A stretch of DNA of 64,000 nucleotides, from positions 620,001 to 684,000 of the forward strand of contig NC_022357.1 in the NCBI RefSeq assembly GCF_000297055.2, given 5' to 3'. The stretch is from Sulfuricella denitrificans skB26. GTDB lineage: Bacteria > Pseudomonadota > Gammaproteobacteria > Burkholderiales > Sulfuricellaceae. Shown here piece by piece: positions 1 through 18,463 of the stretch. Made by a program: the position numbers and the translations under genes. Below the pieces are notes generated by a model. The model did no database searches, was not told the DNA's origin, and saw only the letters and a list, made by a program, of their open reading frames with translations. The first letter of the stretch is position 1, and every line of letters begins with the position of its first letter.

Positions 1-28
1 GAAGGTTCGAATCCTTCCCCCTCCACCA
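1..28 (+). tRNA. tRNA-Tyr, 3' end only
   Basis: Only the T arm, the 3' side of the acceptor stem and the encoded CCA are inside the window. The T loop GGTTCGAATCC and the end CCCCCTCCACCA fit a bacterial tRNA-Tyr. The order Tyr-Gly-Thr-tuf matches the tyrU-glyT-thrT-tufB cluster of E. coli. The anticodon is outside the window, so the amino acid is inferred from context and acceptor sequence. Confidence 0.75.
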
Positions 29-114
29 GATTTTTAGTGGTAGTAGATTTAAATAAAGACGGGCTGGGCGCTCGTCTTGGTGCTCCTGACTCTAGTGGGT
101 CATTGTTTCGGAAT

Positions 115-188
115 GCGGGTGTAGCTCAATGGTAGAGCAGAAGTTTTCCAAACTTACGACGAGGGTTCGATTCCCTTCACCCGCTCCA
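115..188 (+). tRNA. tRNA-Gly (TCC)
   Basis: This is a complete cloverleaf of 74 nt with encoded CCA. The acceptor arms GCGGGTG and CACCCGC pair, the anticodon loop reads TTTCCAA (anticodon TCC), and the T loop is GGTTCGATTCC. It sits between tRNA-Tyr and tRNA-Thr upstream of tuf, as glyT does in E. coli, and is probably cotranscribed with tuf. Confidence 0.97.
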
Positions 189-215
189 GTTAAGTGTTGG
201 TAGCGCAGGTTTTAT

Positions 216-290
216 GCCCATGTAGCTCAGGGGTAGAGCACACCCTTGGTAAGGGTGAGGTCATCGGTTCAATTCCGATCATGGGCTCCA
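216..290 (+). tRNA. tRNA-Thr (GGT)
   Basis: This is a complete 75-nt cloverleaf with encoded CCA. The acceptor arms GCCCATG and CATGGGC pair, and the anticodon stem CACCC/GGGTG encloses TTGGTAA (anticodon GGT). It lies 41 nt before the tuf start codon and corresponds to thrT of the tRNA-tufB operon. Confidence 0.97.
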
Positions 291-331
291 TATTTTTTGT
301 TCTGGATTAGTTGCTTAAAAGGGAAATAATC

Positions 332-1522
<1,191 letters not shown>

Positions 1523-1528
1523 GAATCG

Positions 1529-1587
1529 GTGAGGGGAGAGGGTGAGGCGGAAAAGCAGCTTCTCGCGCCTCACCTCTAACCCCTCAC
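1529..1587. repeat. TGAG-heptamer hairpin between tuf and tRNA-Trp
   Basis: The left arm (from 1529) has three 7-bp units, GTGAGGG, GAGAGGG and TGAGGCG. The right arm (to 1587) reads CGCCTCA, CCTCTAA, CCCCTCA plus C, which is the imperfect reverse complement. The stem would be about 21 bp. An A run rather than a T run follows, so it is not a standard terminator for tuf. It belongs to the family also seen at 9292, 49924, 54914, 57298 and 60694. Confidence 0.8.
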
Positions 1588-1596
1588 GAAAAAAAT

Positions 1597-1672
1597 AGGC
1601 CAGTAGCTCAATTGGCAGAGTATCGGTCTCCAAAACCGAGGGTTGGGGGTTCGAGGCCCTCCTGGCCTGCCA
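1597..1672 (+). tRNA. tRNA-Trp (CCA)
   Basis: This is a complete 76-nt cloverleaf. Acceptor arms AGGCCAG and CTGGCCT pair, the discriminator is G, CCA is encoded, and the anticodon loop CTCCAAA gives anticodon CCA. Its place between tuf and secE is the usual one for trpT-like genes in proteobacteria. Confidence 0.97.
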
Positions 1673-1722
1673 AATAGATAGTGTGGAAAAGCGAACAAGC
1701 GACTGTAGTGATGAATTGATCG

Positions 1723-1748
1723 AGCGACCGGCAAATTTGCCGGTCGCT
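1723..1748. other. 26-bp perfect palindrome upstream of secE
   Basis: Each arm is 13 bp (AGCGACCGGCAAA and its exact complement), with no spacer. In RNA this would fold as a strong hairpin of about 9 GC-rich pairs with a short AAATTT loop, followed by TGTTTGCATTT. It could be a weak terminator or processing site between tRNA-Trp and secE, or a protein-binding palindrome. It starts 52 bp before the secE ATG. Confidence 0.6.
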
Positions 1749-1774
1749 GTTTGCATTTCCGAAAAAGAAACCTT

Positions 1775-2122
1775 ATGACAGATAAACTCAAGTTGGGCCT
1801 GGCTATACTGCTGCTTGCGGCGGGTGTTGCCGGATTCTACATCCTGTCCGAACATGCTTTGGTATTGCGTGTGCTGGCAGTACTGGCGGGCGTGGGCATG
1901 GCCATTTTTGTGGCACGCTTTACCAGTCATGGCCAGCAGTTTTTCGCTTTCGGCAAGGAGGCGTGGGTAGAAACCAAGAAAGTGGTGTGGCCGACCCGCA
2001 AGGAAACCTTTCAGACCACGGGTGTTGTGTTTTTGCTGGTGGTGGTGATCGCTATTTTCCTGTGGATTGTGGATGCCAGCCTGATGTGGGCGGTCAAATT
2101 ACTGATGGGCCAGGGGGATTGA
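1775..2122 (+). CDS. secE: Protein translocase subunit SecE
   Basis: SecE is the small essential subunit of the SecYEG channel in the inner membrane. The product has 115 residues with three hydrophobic segments (about 7-26, 30-47 and 86-110). The conserved cytoplasmic amphipathic helix and hinge include [17 protein letters not shown] just before the last membrane span. An upstream TTG at 1751 would add eight residues, but the ATG at 1775 gives the expected length. The stop codon overlaps the nusG start by one base, so the two are translationally coupled, as in other bacteria. Confidence 0.96.
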   Translation: MTDKLKLGLAILLLAAGVAGFYILSEHALVLRVLAVLAGVGMAIFVARFTSHGQQFFAFGKEAWVETKKVVWPTRKETFQTTGVVFLLVVVIAIFLWIVDASLMWAVKLLMGQGD

Positions 2123-2655
2123 TGGCAATGCGATGGTACGTGGTGCACGCCTATTCGGGCTATGAGAAGAGTGTGCAACGAGCTCTGCAGGAACGTATTG
2201 AGCGCGCAGGCATGCAGGACAAGTTCGGTCAGATTCTCGTGCCGGTCGAAGAAGTGGTCGAGATGAAAAGCGGCCAGAAGAGTATCAGCGAGCGCAAATT
2301 CTTTCCTGGCTATGTGCTGGTGCAGATGGAAATGGACGATGAGAGTTGGCACCTGGTAAAAAATACTGCCAAGGTGACCGGTTTTGTCGGGGGTTCCGCG
2401 CAGAAACCCACACCAATCAGTGAAAAGGAAGTTGCCGCGCTAATGCAGCAGATCCAGGATGGCGTGGAAAAACCCAGGCCTAAGGTGCTGTTCGAGGTGG
2501 GTGAAGCGGTGCGAGTCAAGGAAGGCCCGTTCACCGATTTCAATGGTATGGTGGAAGAGGTTAATTACGACAAGAGCAAGTTGCGCGTGTCGGTACTGAT
2601 TTTCGGTCGTTCCACTCCGGTGGAGCTGGAATTCAGTCAGGTTGAGAAGGCCTGA
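2122..2655 (+). CDS. nusG: Transcription termination/antitermination factor NusG
   Basis: NusG binds RNA polymerase, suppresses pausing, and links it to Rho or to the leading ribosome. The 177-residue product has the NGN domain ([16 protein letters not shown], then [14 protein letters not shown]) and the C-terminal KOW domain (about residues 125-177, [13 protein letters not shown]). The longer open frame from 1963 is an overlap with secE. The ATG at 2122, overlapping the secE stop, fits family length. An in-frame ATG at 2128 is a possible alternative. Confidence 0.96.
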   Translation: MAMRWYVVHAYSGYEKSVQRALQERIERAGMQDKFGQILVPVEEVVEMKSGQKSISERKFFPGYVLVQMEMDDESWHLVKNTAKVTGFVGGSAQKPTPISEKEVAALMQQIQDGVEKPRPKVLFEVGEAVRVKEGPFTDFNGMVEEVNYDKSKLRVSVLIFGRSTPVELEFSQVEKA

Positions 2656-2734
2656 TCTAAAGGTTTTTTAACTGGGGAGCTCGGTACGGTGGTTTGTATA
2701 GAGCGTTTGCACCCATATTAGAGGAGTTGTAAAA

Positions 2735-3166
2735 GTGGCAAAGAAAATCATAGGTTACATCAAGCTGCAGGTGCCTGCAGGCAAAGCCAACCCAAGCCCA
2801 CCCATCGGTCCGGCACTGGGTCAGCGTGGCCTGAATATCATGGAGTTCTGCAAAGCGTTTAATGCCCAGACCCAGGGTCTGGAAGTTGGCCTGCCGATTC
2901 CGGTAGTGATTACTGCCTACGCGGACAAGAGCTTCACCTTCATCATGAAGACGCCGCCCGCCACCGTGCTGATCAAAAAGGCCTCCGGCGTGCAAAAAGG
3001 CAGTCCGCGTCCGCACACCGACAAGGTGGGTAAGCTGACGCGTGCTCAAGCAGAAGACATCGCCAAAGCGAAGATGCCAGATCTGACCGCTTCTGATATG
3101 GATGCAGCAGTACGTACGATCGCCGGTAGCGCCCGTAGCATGGGCATTGAAGTGGAGGGCGTATAA
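2735..3166 (+). CDS. rplK: 50S ribosomal protein L11
   Basis: L11 forms the GTPase-associated centre of the large subunit with 23S rRNA and the L10-L12 stalk. The product is 143 residues, the usual length. The N-terminal domain has the proline-rich stretch [19 protein letters not shown], and the C-terminal RNA-binding domain follows from about residue 75. It starts with GTG after GAGGAG. It is the first gene of the L11 operon, two bases before rplA. Confidence 0.97.
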   Translation: MAKKIIGYIKLQVPAGKANPSPPIGPALGQRGLNIMEFCKAFNAQTQGLEVGLPIPVVITAYADKSFTFIMKTPPATVLIKKASGVQKGSPRPHTDKVGKLTRAQAEDIAKAKMPDLTASDMDAAVRTIAGSARSMGIEVEGV

Positions 3167-3167
3167 C

Positions 3168-3863
3168 ATGGCACATATTTCCAAACGTACCAAGGCGATC
3201 ACGGCCAAAGTCGATCCCACCAAGGCTTATCCGCTGGCTGAAGCGCTGACGCTGGTCAAGCAAACCGCTACCGCCAAATTTGACGAGTCCATCGACGTGG
3301 CTGTGAATCTCGGTATCGATGCGCGTAAATCTGACCAGCTGGTGCGCGGCTCCGTTGTATTGCCACGTGGTACCGGCAAAACCGTGCGTATCGCAGTTTT
3401 TGCCCAGGGCGACAATGCGACCAAGGCTAAGGAAGCGGGTGCCGACATCGTCGGTTTCGAAGATCTGGCTGCTGAAATCAAAGCCGGCAAGATGGACTTC
3501 GACGTGGTTATTGCCACCCCCGATGCGATGCGCATCGTCGGCCAGCTTGGCCAGATCCTTGGCCCGCGTGGGCTGATGCCTAACCCGAAAGTGGGTACAG
3601 TAAGCCCGAATGTGGCTGAAGCGGTGAAGAACGCAAAGGCAGGCCAGGTTCAGTACCGTACCGACAAGGGTGGTATCGTACAGTGCACCATCGGCCGTGC
3701 TTCTTTTGGCGAAGACGCTCTCAAAGAAAACCTTCTGGCCCTGATTGATGCCTTGAACAAGGCCAAGCCGGCTGCCTCCAAAGGCGTGTACCTGAAGAAA
3801 ATGGCTGTTTCCAGCACCATGGGTGTTGGCGTCAGGGTGGATCAAAGCACTCTGGCTGCATAA
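3168..3863 (+). CDS. rplA: 50S ribosomal protein L1
   Basis: L1 forms the mobile stalk on the E-site side of the large subunit and represses its own operon by binding mRNA. The 231-residue product has the expected motifs [10 protein letters not shown] at the N-terminus and [14 protein letters not shown] near residue 125. The open frame reaches back into rplK, but the ATG at 3168 gives the normal start. A 257-nt leader separates it from rplJ. Confidence 0.97.
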   Translation: MAHISKRTKAITAKVDPTKAYPLAEALTLVKQTATAKFDESIDVAVNLGIDARKSDQLVRGSVVLPRGTGKTVRIAVFAQGDNATKAKEAGADIVGFEDLAAEIKAGKMDFDVVIATPDAMRIVGQLGQILGPRGLMPNPKVGTVSPNVAEAVKNAKAGQVQYRTDKGGIVQCTIGRASFGEDALKENLLALIDALNKAKPAASKGVYLKKMAVSSTMGVGVRVDQSTLAA

Positions 3864-3899
3864 AGAACTTTGGGTCTGCCGGGGGAAACTCCGGCAGGC

Positions 3900-4085
3900 C
3901 GTCAAAGACCGTAGATATCCGCAGGATTTAATGGTCTGGCCGCGAGGTCAAGGCCGTCTACGCAGATGGCGTGCCCAGACAGGTTTTGAAATATAGCGTC
4001 AGCATTGTGATTGGCTGGCGTCAGTTTCTCCTGAATGAAGGTCGCCGTGGGTAAGTCCAGGTTATCGGGCGGGAAACCAACCCGG
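3900..4085 (+). promoter_or_regulatory. L10 leader, autoregulatory mRNA region upstream of rplJ
   Basis: The 257-nt gap between rplA and rplJ contains the block CAAAGACCGTAGATATCCGC, then TTAAT and GTCTACGCAGA. This resembles the L10-binding leader described before rplJ in proteobacteria, where the L10-L12 complex represses translation of rplJL. The fold was judged by eye only. An Rfam L10_leader covariance search would settle it. Confidence 0.6.
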
Positions 4086-4120
4086 TTCCGGGGCTAATTT
4101 TAACGGAAGGAGGGAAGACA

Positions 4121-4645
4121 TTGAGTCTGAATCTTGAAGAGAAAAAAGCGGTTGTAGCGGAAGTGAGCGCGCAACTGGCAAGTGCTCAGACCATCGTAGT
4201 GGCTGAGTATCGCGGCATGGAAGTGAAAGACATGACCAAGCTGCGTGCCAAGGCTCGCGAAGCCGGCGTTTTCCTGCGCGTGTTGAAAAACACCCTGGTG
4301 CGTCGTGCTGTTGCGGAAACACCGTTTGCGGGATTGTCCGACCATCTGGTCGGGCCACTTGCTTATGGTATTTCCAGCGACCCTGTTGCGGCGGCTAAAG
4401 TGCTACATGAGTTTGCCAAAGGCAATGATAAGTTCGTGATCAAGGCCGGTGCCATGGCTAATTTTGTGATGTCCTCCAAGGATGTCGCAAACCTGGCCAC
4501 CATGCCGAGTCGCGACGAATTGCTGTCCAAGCTCATGGGTACGATGCAGGCGCCAGTCGCAACGTTCGTACGCACGCTTAACGAAGTGCCGACCAAGTTC
4601 GTACGCGGACTTGCTGCTGTGCGCGACCAAAAGCAGGCTGCATAA
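4121..4645 (+). CDS. rplJ: 50S ribosomal protein L10
   Basis: L10 anchors the L7/L12 dimers to the stalk base. The 174-residue product begins [15 protein letters not shown], matching the family N-terminus, so the start is the TTG at 4121 behind the strong site GGAAGGAGGG. The C-terminal helix that holds L12 dimers is present (about residues 135-170). A weak start codon with a strong ribosome-binding site fits a gene repressed at translation through its leader. Confidence 0.96.
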   Translation: MSLNLEEKKAVVAEVSAQLASAQTIVVAEYRGMEVKDMTKLRAKAREAGVFLRVLKNTLVRRAVAETPFAGLSDHLVGPLAYGISSDPVAAAKVLHEFAKGNDKFVIKAGAMANFVMSSKDVANLATMPSRDELLSKLMGTMQAPVATFVRTLNEVPTKFVRGLAAVRDQKQAA

Positions 4646-4704
4646 ACAGCTACAACATTATCTTAAATCCAGTTTCAAATTATTTATTCAGGAGTTGTTA
4701 AATC

Positions 4705-5079
4705 ATGGCTATTTCCAAAGCTGAAATTCTCGATGCAATCGCTGGCATGACCGTTCTCGAACTGTCCGAAATGATCAAGGACATGGAAGAGAAGTTTGGC
4801 GTTTCCGCAGCGGCTGCCGCTGTTGCCGTTGCTGCTCCGGCTGGTGCTGCCGCTGCTGTTGAAGAAAAAACCGAGTTTGACGTCATTCTGACCGGCGCTG
4901 GCGAGAATAAAGTGAACACCATTAAAGTTGTTCGCACCATCACCGGTCTGGGCTTGAAAGAAGCCAAAGACTTGGTCGACGGCGCTCCCAAGGCTGTCAA
5001 GGAAGGCGTTTCCAAGGCTGATGCCGATGCTGTTGCCAAGCAGCTGATCGAAGCTGGCGCGACCTGCGAAGTCAAGTAA
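4705..5079 (+). CDS. rplL: 50S ribosomal protein L7/L12
   Basis: This acidic protein is the multicopy stalk protein that recruits translation GTPases. The 124-residue product has an N-terminal dimerisation domain, an alanine-rich hinge (about residues 33-52, [17 protein letters not shown]) and the globular domain with the signature [18 protein letters not shown]. It starts with ATG after AGGAG. A terminator-like hairpin follows before rpoB. Confidence 0.97.
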   Translation: MAISKAEILDAIAGMTVLELSEMIKDMEEKFGVSAAAAAVAVAAPAGAAAAVEEKTEFDVILTGAGENKVNTIKVVRTITGLGLKEAKDLVDGAPKAVKEGVSKADADAVAKQLIEAGATCEVK

Positions 5080-5099
5080 GCACTGCTGTACCGAGATCA

Positions 5100-5125
5100 G
5101 GCTGGCGGGAAACCGCCAGCCTTTT
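5100..5125 (+). terminator. rplL-rpoB intergenic attenuator
   Basis: A 9-bp GC-rich stem (GGCTGGCGG / CCGCCAGCC) with GAAA loop is followed by TTTT. Its place between rplL and rpoB matches the partial terminator known in E. coli, which lowers rpoBC output relative to the L12 genes. The short T run suggests leaky termination. Confidence 0.8.
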
Positions 5126-5213
5126 CCCGCTTTTAGAAGCCGGCAGATAGCAGACCGCCGATCGCAGTCTTCTACCTTCCGTCCTCTGATGCGGAAACAT
5201 TCATGGAGATACT

Positions 5214-8200
5214 ATGAGCTACTCTTTTACTGAGAAAAGACGTATCCGCAAAAGCTTTGCCAAGCGCGCCAGTGTGCTTGAAGTGCCTTTTTTGCTGGCC
5301 ACCCAGTTGAATTCCTACGCAGCTTTTCTGCAGGCAGAAGTCAAGCCCGAGGTTCGCAAGAGCGAAGGCCTGCAGGCTGCATTCAGCTCGATTTTCCCGA
5401 TCGAGAGCCATTCCAAAAATGCCCGTCTGGATTTCGTTAGCTATAAACTAGGTGAGCCGCCGTTTGACGTGGTGGAATGCCAGCAGCGTGGATTGACCTT
5501 CGCGGCGCCACTGCGTGTCAAGGTGCGCCTGACCATCATGGATCGGGAAGCCTCCAAGCCGACGGTGAAGGAAGTCAAGGAACAGGAAGTGTACATGGGC
5601 GAGATTCCGCTCATGACCCGCTCTGGTTCATTCGTGATCAACGGCACTGAGCGTGTGATTGTGTCCCAGTTGCACCGTTCTCCTGGTGTGTTCTTCGAGC
5701 ACGACCGTGGCAAGACCCACTCTTCCGGCAAGTTGCTGTTCTCCGCACGGGTGATCCCCTACCGCGGTTCCTGGCTGGACTTCGAATTCGATCCGAAGGA
5801 TTACCTCTACTTCCGTATTGACCGTCGTCGCAAGATGCCGGTGACGATTCTGCTGAAGGCCTTGGGTTACCAGCCGGAGCAGATTCTCGCTCAATTTTTT
5901 GTAAACGACACTTTCCATCTGGCCAAAAAAGGTGTGCAGTTCGAATTGGTCCCGGAGCGTTTGCGTGGAGAAGTCGCCAAGTTCGATGTTGCTGGAAAGG
6001 ATGGCACTATTATTGTGCCCAAGGACAAGCGGATCACCGTCAAACATATCCGTGAAATGGAGAAAGCCGGCATCAAGAAAGTGACCGTGCCGGATGATTT
6101 CCTGATGGGCCGTGTGCTGGCTCACGCCATTGTGGACAAGGAAAGCGGCGAGATCGTTGCTAACGCCAACGACGAGATTACCGAAGAGCTTTTGGAGAAA
6201 TTGCAAGCTGCAAGCATTGTCAAAATTAACACGCTCTATACTAACGACCTGGATCAGGGCCCCTACATTTCGCAAACCCTGCGCATTGATGAGACACTGG
6301 ATCAAATTGCTGCGCGCGTCGCCATCTATCGCATGATGCGTCCTGGCGAGCCTCCCACAGAAGATTCGGTGGAAGCCTTGTTCAATGGCTTGTTCTTCAG
6401 CGAGGAGCGCTACGACCTGTCTGCCGTCGGTCGTATGAAGTTCAATCGTCGTGTCGGCCGCGAAGAGTTGACCGGCAACATGATCCTGGATAATGATGAC
6501 ATTGTTTCGGTGATCAAGATTCTGGTTGAACTCAAGAACGGTCGAGGTGAGATTGACGATATCGACCACCTCGGTAACCGCCGCGTGCGTTCTGTTGGTG
6601 AGCTGGCTGAGAACCAGTTCCGTGCCGGCCTGGTCCGTGTTGAGCGTGCCGTCAAAGAGCGTTTGTCTCAGGCTGAGTCAGAGAACCTGATGCCGCATGA
6701 CCTGATCAACGCCAAGCCGGTATCCGGCGCGATCAAGGAGTTTTTCGGTTCGTCCCAGTTGTCGCAGTTTATGGACCAGACCAACCCGCTGTCCGAGATT
6801 ACCCACAAGCGCCGCGTTTCTGCTTTGGGACCAGGCGGCTTGACTCGTGAGCGTGCTGGTTTTGAAGTGCGTGACGTGCATCCTACCCATTATGGCCGGG
6901 TATGCCCGATTGAAACGCCGGAAGGTCCGAACATTGGTCTGATCAACTCCTTGGCGCTGTTCGCTCGCACCAATGAATACGGCTTTCTGGAAACACCCTA
7001 CCGCAAGGTGGTGGACGGCAAGGTTAGCGACAAGATTGATTATCTGTCGGCGATCGAAGAAGGCAAGTATGTGATTGCGCAGGCCAATGCCGACCTCGAC
7101 AAGAATGGCAAGTTCATGCAGGACCTGGTGTCCTGCCGCCATCATAATGAATTTGCTCTGTCCACTCCGGACAAAGTGCAATACATGGACGTGGCACCAT
7201 CGCAGATCGTGTCTGTGGCGGCCTCGCTGATTCCGTTCCTTGAGCACGACGATGCAAACCGTGCGTTGATGGGCTCCAACATGCAGCGCCAGGCGGTTCC
7301 CTGTCTGCGTGCCGAGAAGTCGCTGGTGGGAACTGGCATTGAGCGTACCGTGGCGGTGGATTCCGGCACCACTGTGCAGGCTCGTCGCGGCGGTGTTGTT
7401 GACCATGTCGACGCCGGTCGTATCGTGGTGCGGGTGCACGATGTTGAGGCGCTCGCTGGCGAAGTGGGTGTGGATATCTACAATCTGATCAAGTACATGC
7501 GTTCCAACCAGAACACCAATATCAACCAGCGTCCGCTGGTCAAGGTCGGCGACATCATCGCTGCGGGCGACGTAATCGCTGACGGCGCATCTACCGACAT
7601 GGGCGAGTTAGCGTTGGGCCAGAACATGCTGGTGGCGTTCATGCCGTGGAACGGCTACAACTTCGAGGATTCGATCCTGATCTCCGAGCGCGTGGTAGCG
7701 GATGACCGCTATACCTCGATCCACATCGAAGAGCTTTCCGTTGTCGCACGCGACACCAAGCTCGGTCCGGAAGAGATCACCCGTGATATTTCCAACCTGT
7801 CCGAGCGCATGCTCGGTCGTCTCGACGAGTCCGGTATTTGCTATATCGGCGCCGAGGTAGAGGCGGGTGACGTGCTGGTGGGTAAGGTTACTCCCAAAGG
7901 TGAAACCCAGCTCACGCCGGAAGAGAAACTGCTGCGCGCTATTTTTGGCGAGAAGGCATCCGATGTTAAGGACACTTCGCTGCGCGTACCGTCCGGCATG
8001 TCCGGCACGGTGATCGACGTGCAAGTGTTCACTCGCGAGGGAATCGAGCGTGATGTGCGTGCCCAGCAGATCATCGATGATGAACTCAAAGGTTTCAAGA
8101 AGGATTTGGCTGACCAGATGCGCATCGTCGAAAACGATGCCTTCGGCCGGATTGAACGCCTTCTAGTCGGCAAGACCGCCAACGGTGGACCAAAGAAACT

Positions 8201-9287
8201 GGCCAAGGGCACCAAGATCACCAAGGCTTATTTGACTGAGGTCGAGCGCCATTCGTGGTTCGATGTTCGCCTTGCCGGTGAAGATGAAGCACGCCAACTG
8301 GAGCAGCTGAAGGAAAGTCTGGCGCAGAAACGTGTCGATTTCGATGCGATGTACGAAGAGAAAAAGAAGAAGTTGACCAGTGGTGACGAACTGCCGCCAG
8401 GCGTGCAGAAGATGGTCAAGGTTTACGTCGCGGTGAAGCGCCGCCTGCAACCTGGCGACAAGATGGCTGGTCGTCACGGCAACAAGGGTGTTATTTCCAA
8501 GATTGTTCCGATCGAGGACATGCCCTATACCGCCGACGGCACCCCGATGGATATCGTGCTCAACCCACTGGGCGTACCTTCGCGTATGAACGTGGGGCAG
8601 ATCCTGGAAGTTCACCTGGGCTGGGCTGCTAAAGGCCTGGGGATCAAGATTGGCGATATGCTCAAGGCGCAGGCCAAGATTCAGGATATGCGCAAGTTCC
8701 TCGGAAAAATCTACAACACCAGTGGCAAGACCGAGGACATCGCTTCACTGACTGACGAGGAAGTGCTGACTCTGGCGCACAACCTGCAGGGCGGCGTGCC
8801 GTTCGCAACGCCAGTGTTCGACGGCGCAACCGAAGAAGAAATCAAGGACATGCTGGAACTGGCGGGCTTGCCCCGATCCGGCCAGATATTCCTGAGCGAC
8901 GGACGCACCGGTGAAACCTTTGAACGTCCAACCACGGTGGGTTACATGCACGTGCTGAAACTGCACCATCTGGTGGATGACAAGATGCACGCACGTTCCA
9001 CCGGACCTTACAGTCTGGTCACGCAACAGCCTCTGGGCGGTAAAGCGCAGTTTGGTGGCCAGCGTTTCGGCGAGATGGAAGTGTGGGCGCTTGAGGCTTA
9101 TGGCGCCGCGTACATCCTGCAAGAGATGCTGACTGTGAAGTCGGACGATGTCAGCGGACGTACCAAGATTTACGAGAATATCGTCAAGGGCGAACACAAG
9201 ATCGATGCCGGCATGCCGGAATCCTTCAACGTGCTGGTCAAGGAAATTCGCTCGCTGGCCATTGATATCGATTTGGAACGTTATTGA
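5214..9287 (+). CDS. rpoB: DNA-directed RNA polymerase subunit beta
   Basis: The beta subunit forms one pincer of the polymerase and the rifampicin pocket. The product is 1357 residues, close to E. coli RpoB (1342). The rifampicin region reads [20 protein letters not shown] and then [12 protein letters not shown], with the residues of sensitive strains. The C-terminal part includes [11 protein letters not shown] and ends with the usual [10 protein letters not shown]. It starts with ATG at 5214. A heptamer-repeat hairpin fills the gap to rpoC. Confidence 0.98.
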   Translation: MSYSFTEKRRIRKSFAKRASVLEVPFLLATQLNSYAAFLQAEVKPEVRKSEGLQAAFSSIFPIESHSKNARLDFVSYKLGEPPFDVVECQQRGLTFAAPLRVKVRLTIMDREASKPTVKEVKEQEVYMGEIPLMTRSGSFVINGTERVIVSQLHRSPGVFFEHDRGKTHSSGKLLFSARVIPYRGSWLDFEFDPKDYLYFRIDRRRKMPVTILLKALGYQPEQILAQFFVNDTFHLAKKGVQFELVPERLRGEVAKFDVAGKDGTIIVPKDKRITVKHIREMEKAGIKKVTVPDDFLMGRVLAHAIVDKESGEIVANANDEITEELLEKLQAASIVKINTLYTNDLDQGPYISQTLRIDETLDQIAARVAIYRMMRPGEPPTEDSVEALFNGLFFSEERYDLSAVGRMKFNRRVGREELTGNMILDNDDIVSVIKILVELKNGRGEIDDIDHLGNRRVRSVGELAENQFRAGLVRVERAVKERLSQAESENLMPHDLINAKPVSGAIKEFFGSSQLSQFMDQTNPLSEITHKRRVSALGPGGLTRERAGFEVRDVHPTHYGRVCPIETPEGPNIGLINSLALFARTNEYGFLETPYRKVVDGKVSDKIDYLSAIEEGKYVIAQANADLDKNGKFMQDLVSCRHHNEFALSTPDKVQYMDVAPSQIVSVAASLIPFLEHDDANRALMGSNMQRQAVPCLRAEKSLVGTGIERTVAVDSGTTVQARRGGVVDHVDAGRIVVRVHDVEALAGEVGVDIYNLIKYMRSNQNTNINQRPLVKVGDIIAAGDVIADGASTDMGELALGQNMLVAFMPWNGYNFEDSILISERVVADDRYTSIHIEELSVVARDTKLGPEEITRDISNLSERMLGRLDESGICYIGAEVEAGDVLVGKVTPKGETQLTPEEKLLRAIFGEKASDVKDTSLRVPSGMSGTVIDVQVFTREGIERDVRAQQIIDDELKGFKKDLADQMRIVENDAFGRIERLLVGKTANGGPKKLAKGTKITKAYLTEVERHSWFDVRLAGEDEARQLEQLKESLAQKRVDFDAMYEEKKKKLTSGDELPPGVQKMVKVYVAVKRRLQPGDKMAGRHGNKGVISKIVPIEDMPYTADGTPMDIVLNPLGVPSRMNVGQILEVHLGWAAKGLGIKIGDMLKAQAKIQDMRKFLGKIYNTSGKTEDIASLTDEEVLTLAHNLQGGVPFATPVFDGATEEEIKDMLELAGLPRSGQIFLSDGRTGETFERPTTVGYMHVLKLHHLVDDKMHARSTGPYSLVTQQPLGGKAQFGGQRFGEMEVWALEAYGAAYILQEMLTVKSDDVSGRTKIYENIVKGEHKIDAGMPESFNVLVKEIRSLAIDIDLERY

Positions 9288-9291
9288 TTTG

Positions 9292-9357
9292 GTGAGAGGT
9301 GAGGGGTAAGCGTAATACCACGCCATTACTCCTCACGCCTCACCCCTCACGCCTCAC
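9292..9357. repeat. TGAG-heptamer hairpin between rpoB and rpoC
   Basis: The right arm (9336-9357) has clean 7-bp units CGCCTCA, CCCCTCA, CGCCTCA plus C. The left arm (from 9292) has GTGAGAG, GTGAGGG and a decayed unit GTAAGCG. The two arms are imperfectly complementary. The hairpin ends exactly where the rpoC ribosome-binding site GGAGG (9358-9362) begins, so it fills the whole rpoB-rpoC spacer. Confidence 0.85.
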
Positions 9358-9366
9358 GGAGGTTAC

Positions 9367-13569
<4,203 letters not shown>

Positions 13570-13575
13570 GGTATC

Positions 13576-13603
13576 CCCCATGCGATGAAATAACCGCATG
13601 GGG
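13576..13603. other. GC-rich hairpin after rpoC
   Basis: A perfect 9-bp stem (CCCCATGCG / CGCATGGGG) with a 10-nt loop lies 7 nt after the rpoC stop. No T run follows. It may protect the 3' end of the rpoBC transcript or mark a processing site just before the str promoter. Confidence 0.6.
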
Positions 13604-13606
13604 AGC

Positions 13607-13635
13607 TTGACATTTGGTCAGGGAGAAAATAGAAT
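13607..13635 (+). promoter_or_regulatory. sigma70-type promoter of the str operon
   Basis: A perfect -35 box TTGACA (13607-13612), a 17-bp spacer and a -10 box TAGAAT (13630-13635) lie between rpoC and rpsL. The start of transcription would be near 13642, giving a leader of about 110 nt. This is the best promoter match in the window. Confidence 0.8.
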
Positions 13636-13701
13636 CCACAGTCTTTTTAGCAGTGGCTAAATTCCTGCGCCGGATTCCTTAAGAGCGCTGTGCATATATT
13701 C

Positions 13702-13736
13702 GGGACGGCAACGTTTGTCGTCCCCGTTATTTTTTT
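13702..13736 (+). terminator. terminator-like hairpin in the rpsL leader
   Basis: A 10-bp stem (GGGACGGCAA paired with TTGTCGTCCC, loop CGT) is followed by CGTTATTTTTTT. It lies downstream of the str promoter and 15 nt before the rpsL ATG. It could stop readthrough from rpoC, or attenuate the str operon itself. Confidence 0.6.
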
Positions 13737-13751
13737 AGGAATGGATTATCA

Positions 13752-14129
<378 letters not shown>

Positions 14130-14159
14130 AATTAATTTAAAGATTGACCCGAGGTAATT

Positions 14160-14630
14160 ATGCCAAGACGTAGAGAAGTTCCCAAGCGTGAAGTCCTGCC
14201 TGATCCGAAATTCGGTAGTGCAGAAATTTCCAAGTTCGTAAATGTGCTGATGACGGCTGGTAAAAAGGCTGTTGCCGAGCGGATTATTTACGGCGCTTTG
14301 GAACAGATTGAGAAGAAAAGCGGCAAGAACCCGCTTGAGGTATTTACTCAAGCCCTGGGAAATGTGCGTCCTTCCGTCGAAGTAAAGAGCCGCCGGGTCG
14401 GTGGTGCCAACTACCAGGTTCCAGTTGAAGTTCGCCCGGTCCGCCGCACTGCGCTGGCGATGCGCTGGATCAAAGATGCGGCGCGCAAGCGTGGTGAGAA
14501 GTCGATGGGCTTCAGGCTGGCTGGCGAGTTGCTGGACGCAGCCGAAGGCCGCGGTTCCGCAATGAAAAAGCGGGATGAAATTCACCGTATGGCCGAAGCC
14601 AACAAGGCATTCGCACATTACAGATTCTAA
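14160..14630 (+). CDS. rpsG: 30S ribosomal protein S7
   Basis: S7 starts assembly of the 30S head and contacts E-site tRNA. The 156-residue product begins [20 protein letters not shown] and contains the conserved [19 protein letters not shown] and [12 protein letters not shown] stretches. It follows rpsL by 30 nt with an AGG-type ribosome-binding site. In E. coli S7 represses this operon by binding the rpsL-rpsG junction. No such site was identified here. Confidence 0.97.
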   Translation: MPRRREVPKREVLPDPKFGSAEISKFVNVLMTAGKKAVAERIIYGALEQIEKKSGKNPLEVFTQALGNVRPSVEVKSRRVGGANYQVPVEVRPVRRTALAMRWIKDAARKRGEKSMGFRLAGELLDAAEGRGSAMKKRDEIHRMAEANKAFAHYRF

Positions 14631-14684
14631 TTTAGCTACAGAGAGTAAGGAGACGGCGGGGCTTAGGCTGACCGCTTTCTTTTT

Positions 14685-14710
14685 TGTTCTTTGTGAACTT
14701 TGTGGTTGAA
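14685..14710 (+). repeat. CTTTGTG direct repeat upstream of fusA
   Basis: Two near copies, CTTTGTGAA and CTTTGTGGTTGAA, lie 23 nt before the fusA GTG. Similar short doublets are found before nudB (48228) and nadA (48772). The resemblance is by eye and the function is unknown. Confidence 0.4.
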
Positions 14711-14732
14711 GGTTTTAGTAAAGGTTTTAACT

Positions 14733-16826
<2,094 letters not shown>

Positions 16827-16854
16827 TCGTTCTTTGAGATAAAGGGAAGTCATC

Positions 16855-18045
<1,191 letters not shown>

Positions 18046-18053
18046 TTAAACAC

Positions 18054-18075
18054 GTGGCGGACCTTGGTCCGCTAC
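18054..18075 (+). other. hairpin between tuf and rpsJ
   Basis: GCGGACC and GGTCCGC form a 7-bp stem, extended by weaker outer pairs, in the 50-nt gap between tuf and rpsJ. TCTTTT occurs 6 nt later. It could be a weak attenuator at the str/S10 boundary. Confidence 0.45.
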
Positions 18076-18095
18076 ATCGCTCTTTTGGATAAATA

Positions 18096-18404
18096 ATGCA
18101 AAGTCAAAAAATTCGTATCCGCCTCAAGGCGTTTGATTATCGTTTGATCGATCAGTCCGCGCTGGAGATCGTGGAAACGGCAAAACGCACGGGTGCTGTC
18201 GTTAAGGGCCCGGTTCCTTTACCTACCCGTATTGAGCGTTTCGATATTCTGCGTTCACCACACGTCAACAAGACCTCGCGTGACCAGCTGGAGATTCGTA
18301 CTCACCTGCGACTGATGGACATCATCGATCCTACTGATAAGACTGTAGATGCATTGATGAAGCTGGATTTGCCTGCTGGCGTGGATGTGGAAATCAAGCT
18401 GTAA
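18096..18404 (+). CDS. rpsJ: 30S ribosomal protein S10
   Basis: S10 is a 30S head protein that also works as NusE in antitermination complexes with NusB. The 102-residue product begins [19 protein letters not shown] and contains the conserved loop [20 protein letters not shown]. It is the first gene of the S10 operon, but is cut off from rplC by an unusually long 191-nt spacer with its own promoter-like sequence. Confidence 0.97.
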   Translation: MQSQKIRIRLKAFDYRLIDQSALEIVETAKRTGAVVKGPVPLPTRIERFDILRSPHVNKTSRDQLEIRTHLRLMDIIDPTDKTVDALMKLDLPAGVDVEIKL

Positions 18405-18434
18405 TTTGTTTAATTAGTAGTAGAGCAGGCAGAA

Positions 18435-18463
18435 TTGATACGTTGGGGAAAACTGTGTATACT
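18435..18463 (+). promoter_or_regulatory. candidate promoter between rpsJ and rplC
   Basis: TTGATA (18435-18440), a 17-bp spacer and TATACT (18458-18463) form a good sigma70-type promoter. The start site would be near 18470. It would drive rplC and the rest of the S10 operon separately from rpsJ. Confidence 0.65.

Noticed and set aside
2694-2721. Promoter TTGTAT-N16-TATTAG before rplK
   Set aside because: Its start site would be only about 7 nt before the GTG, leaving no room for the ribosome-binding site.
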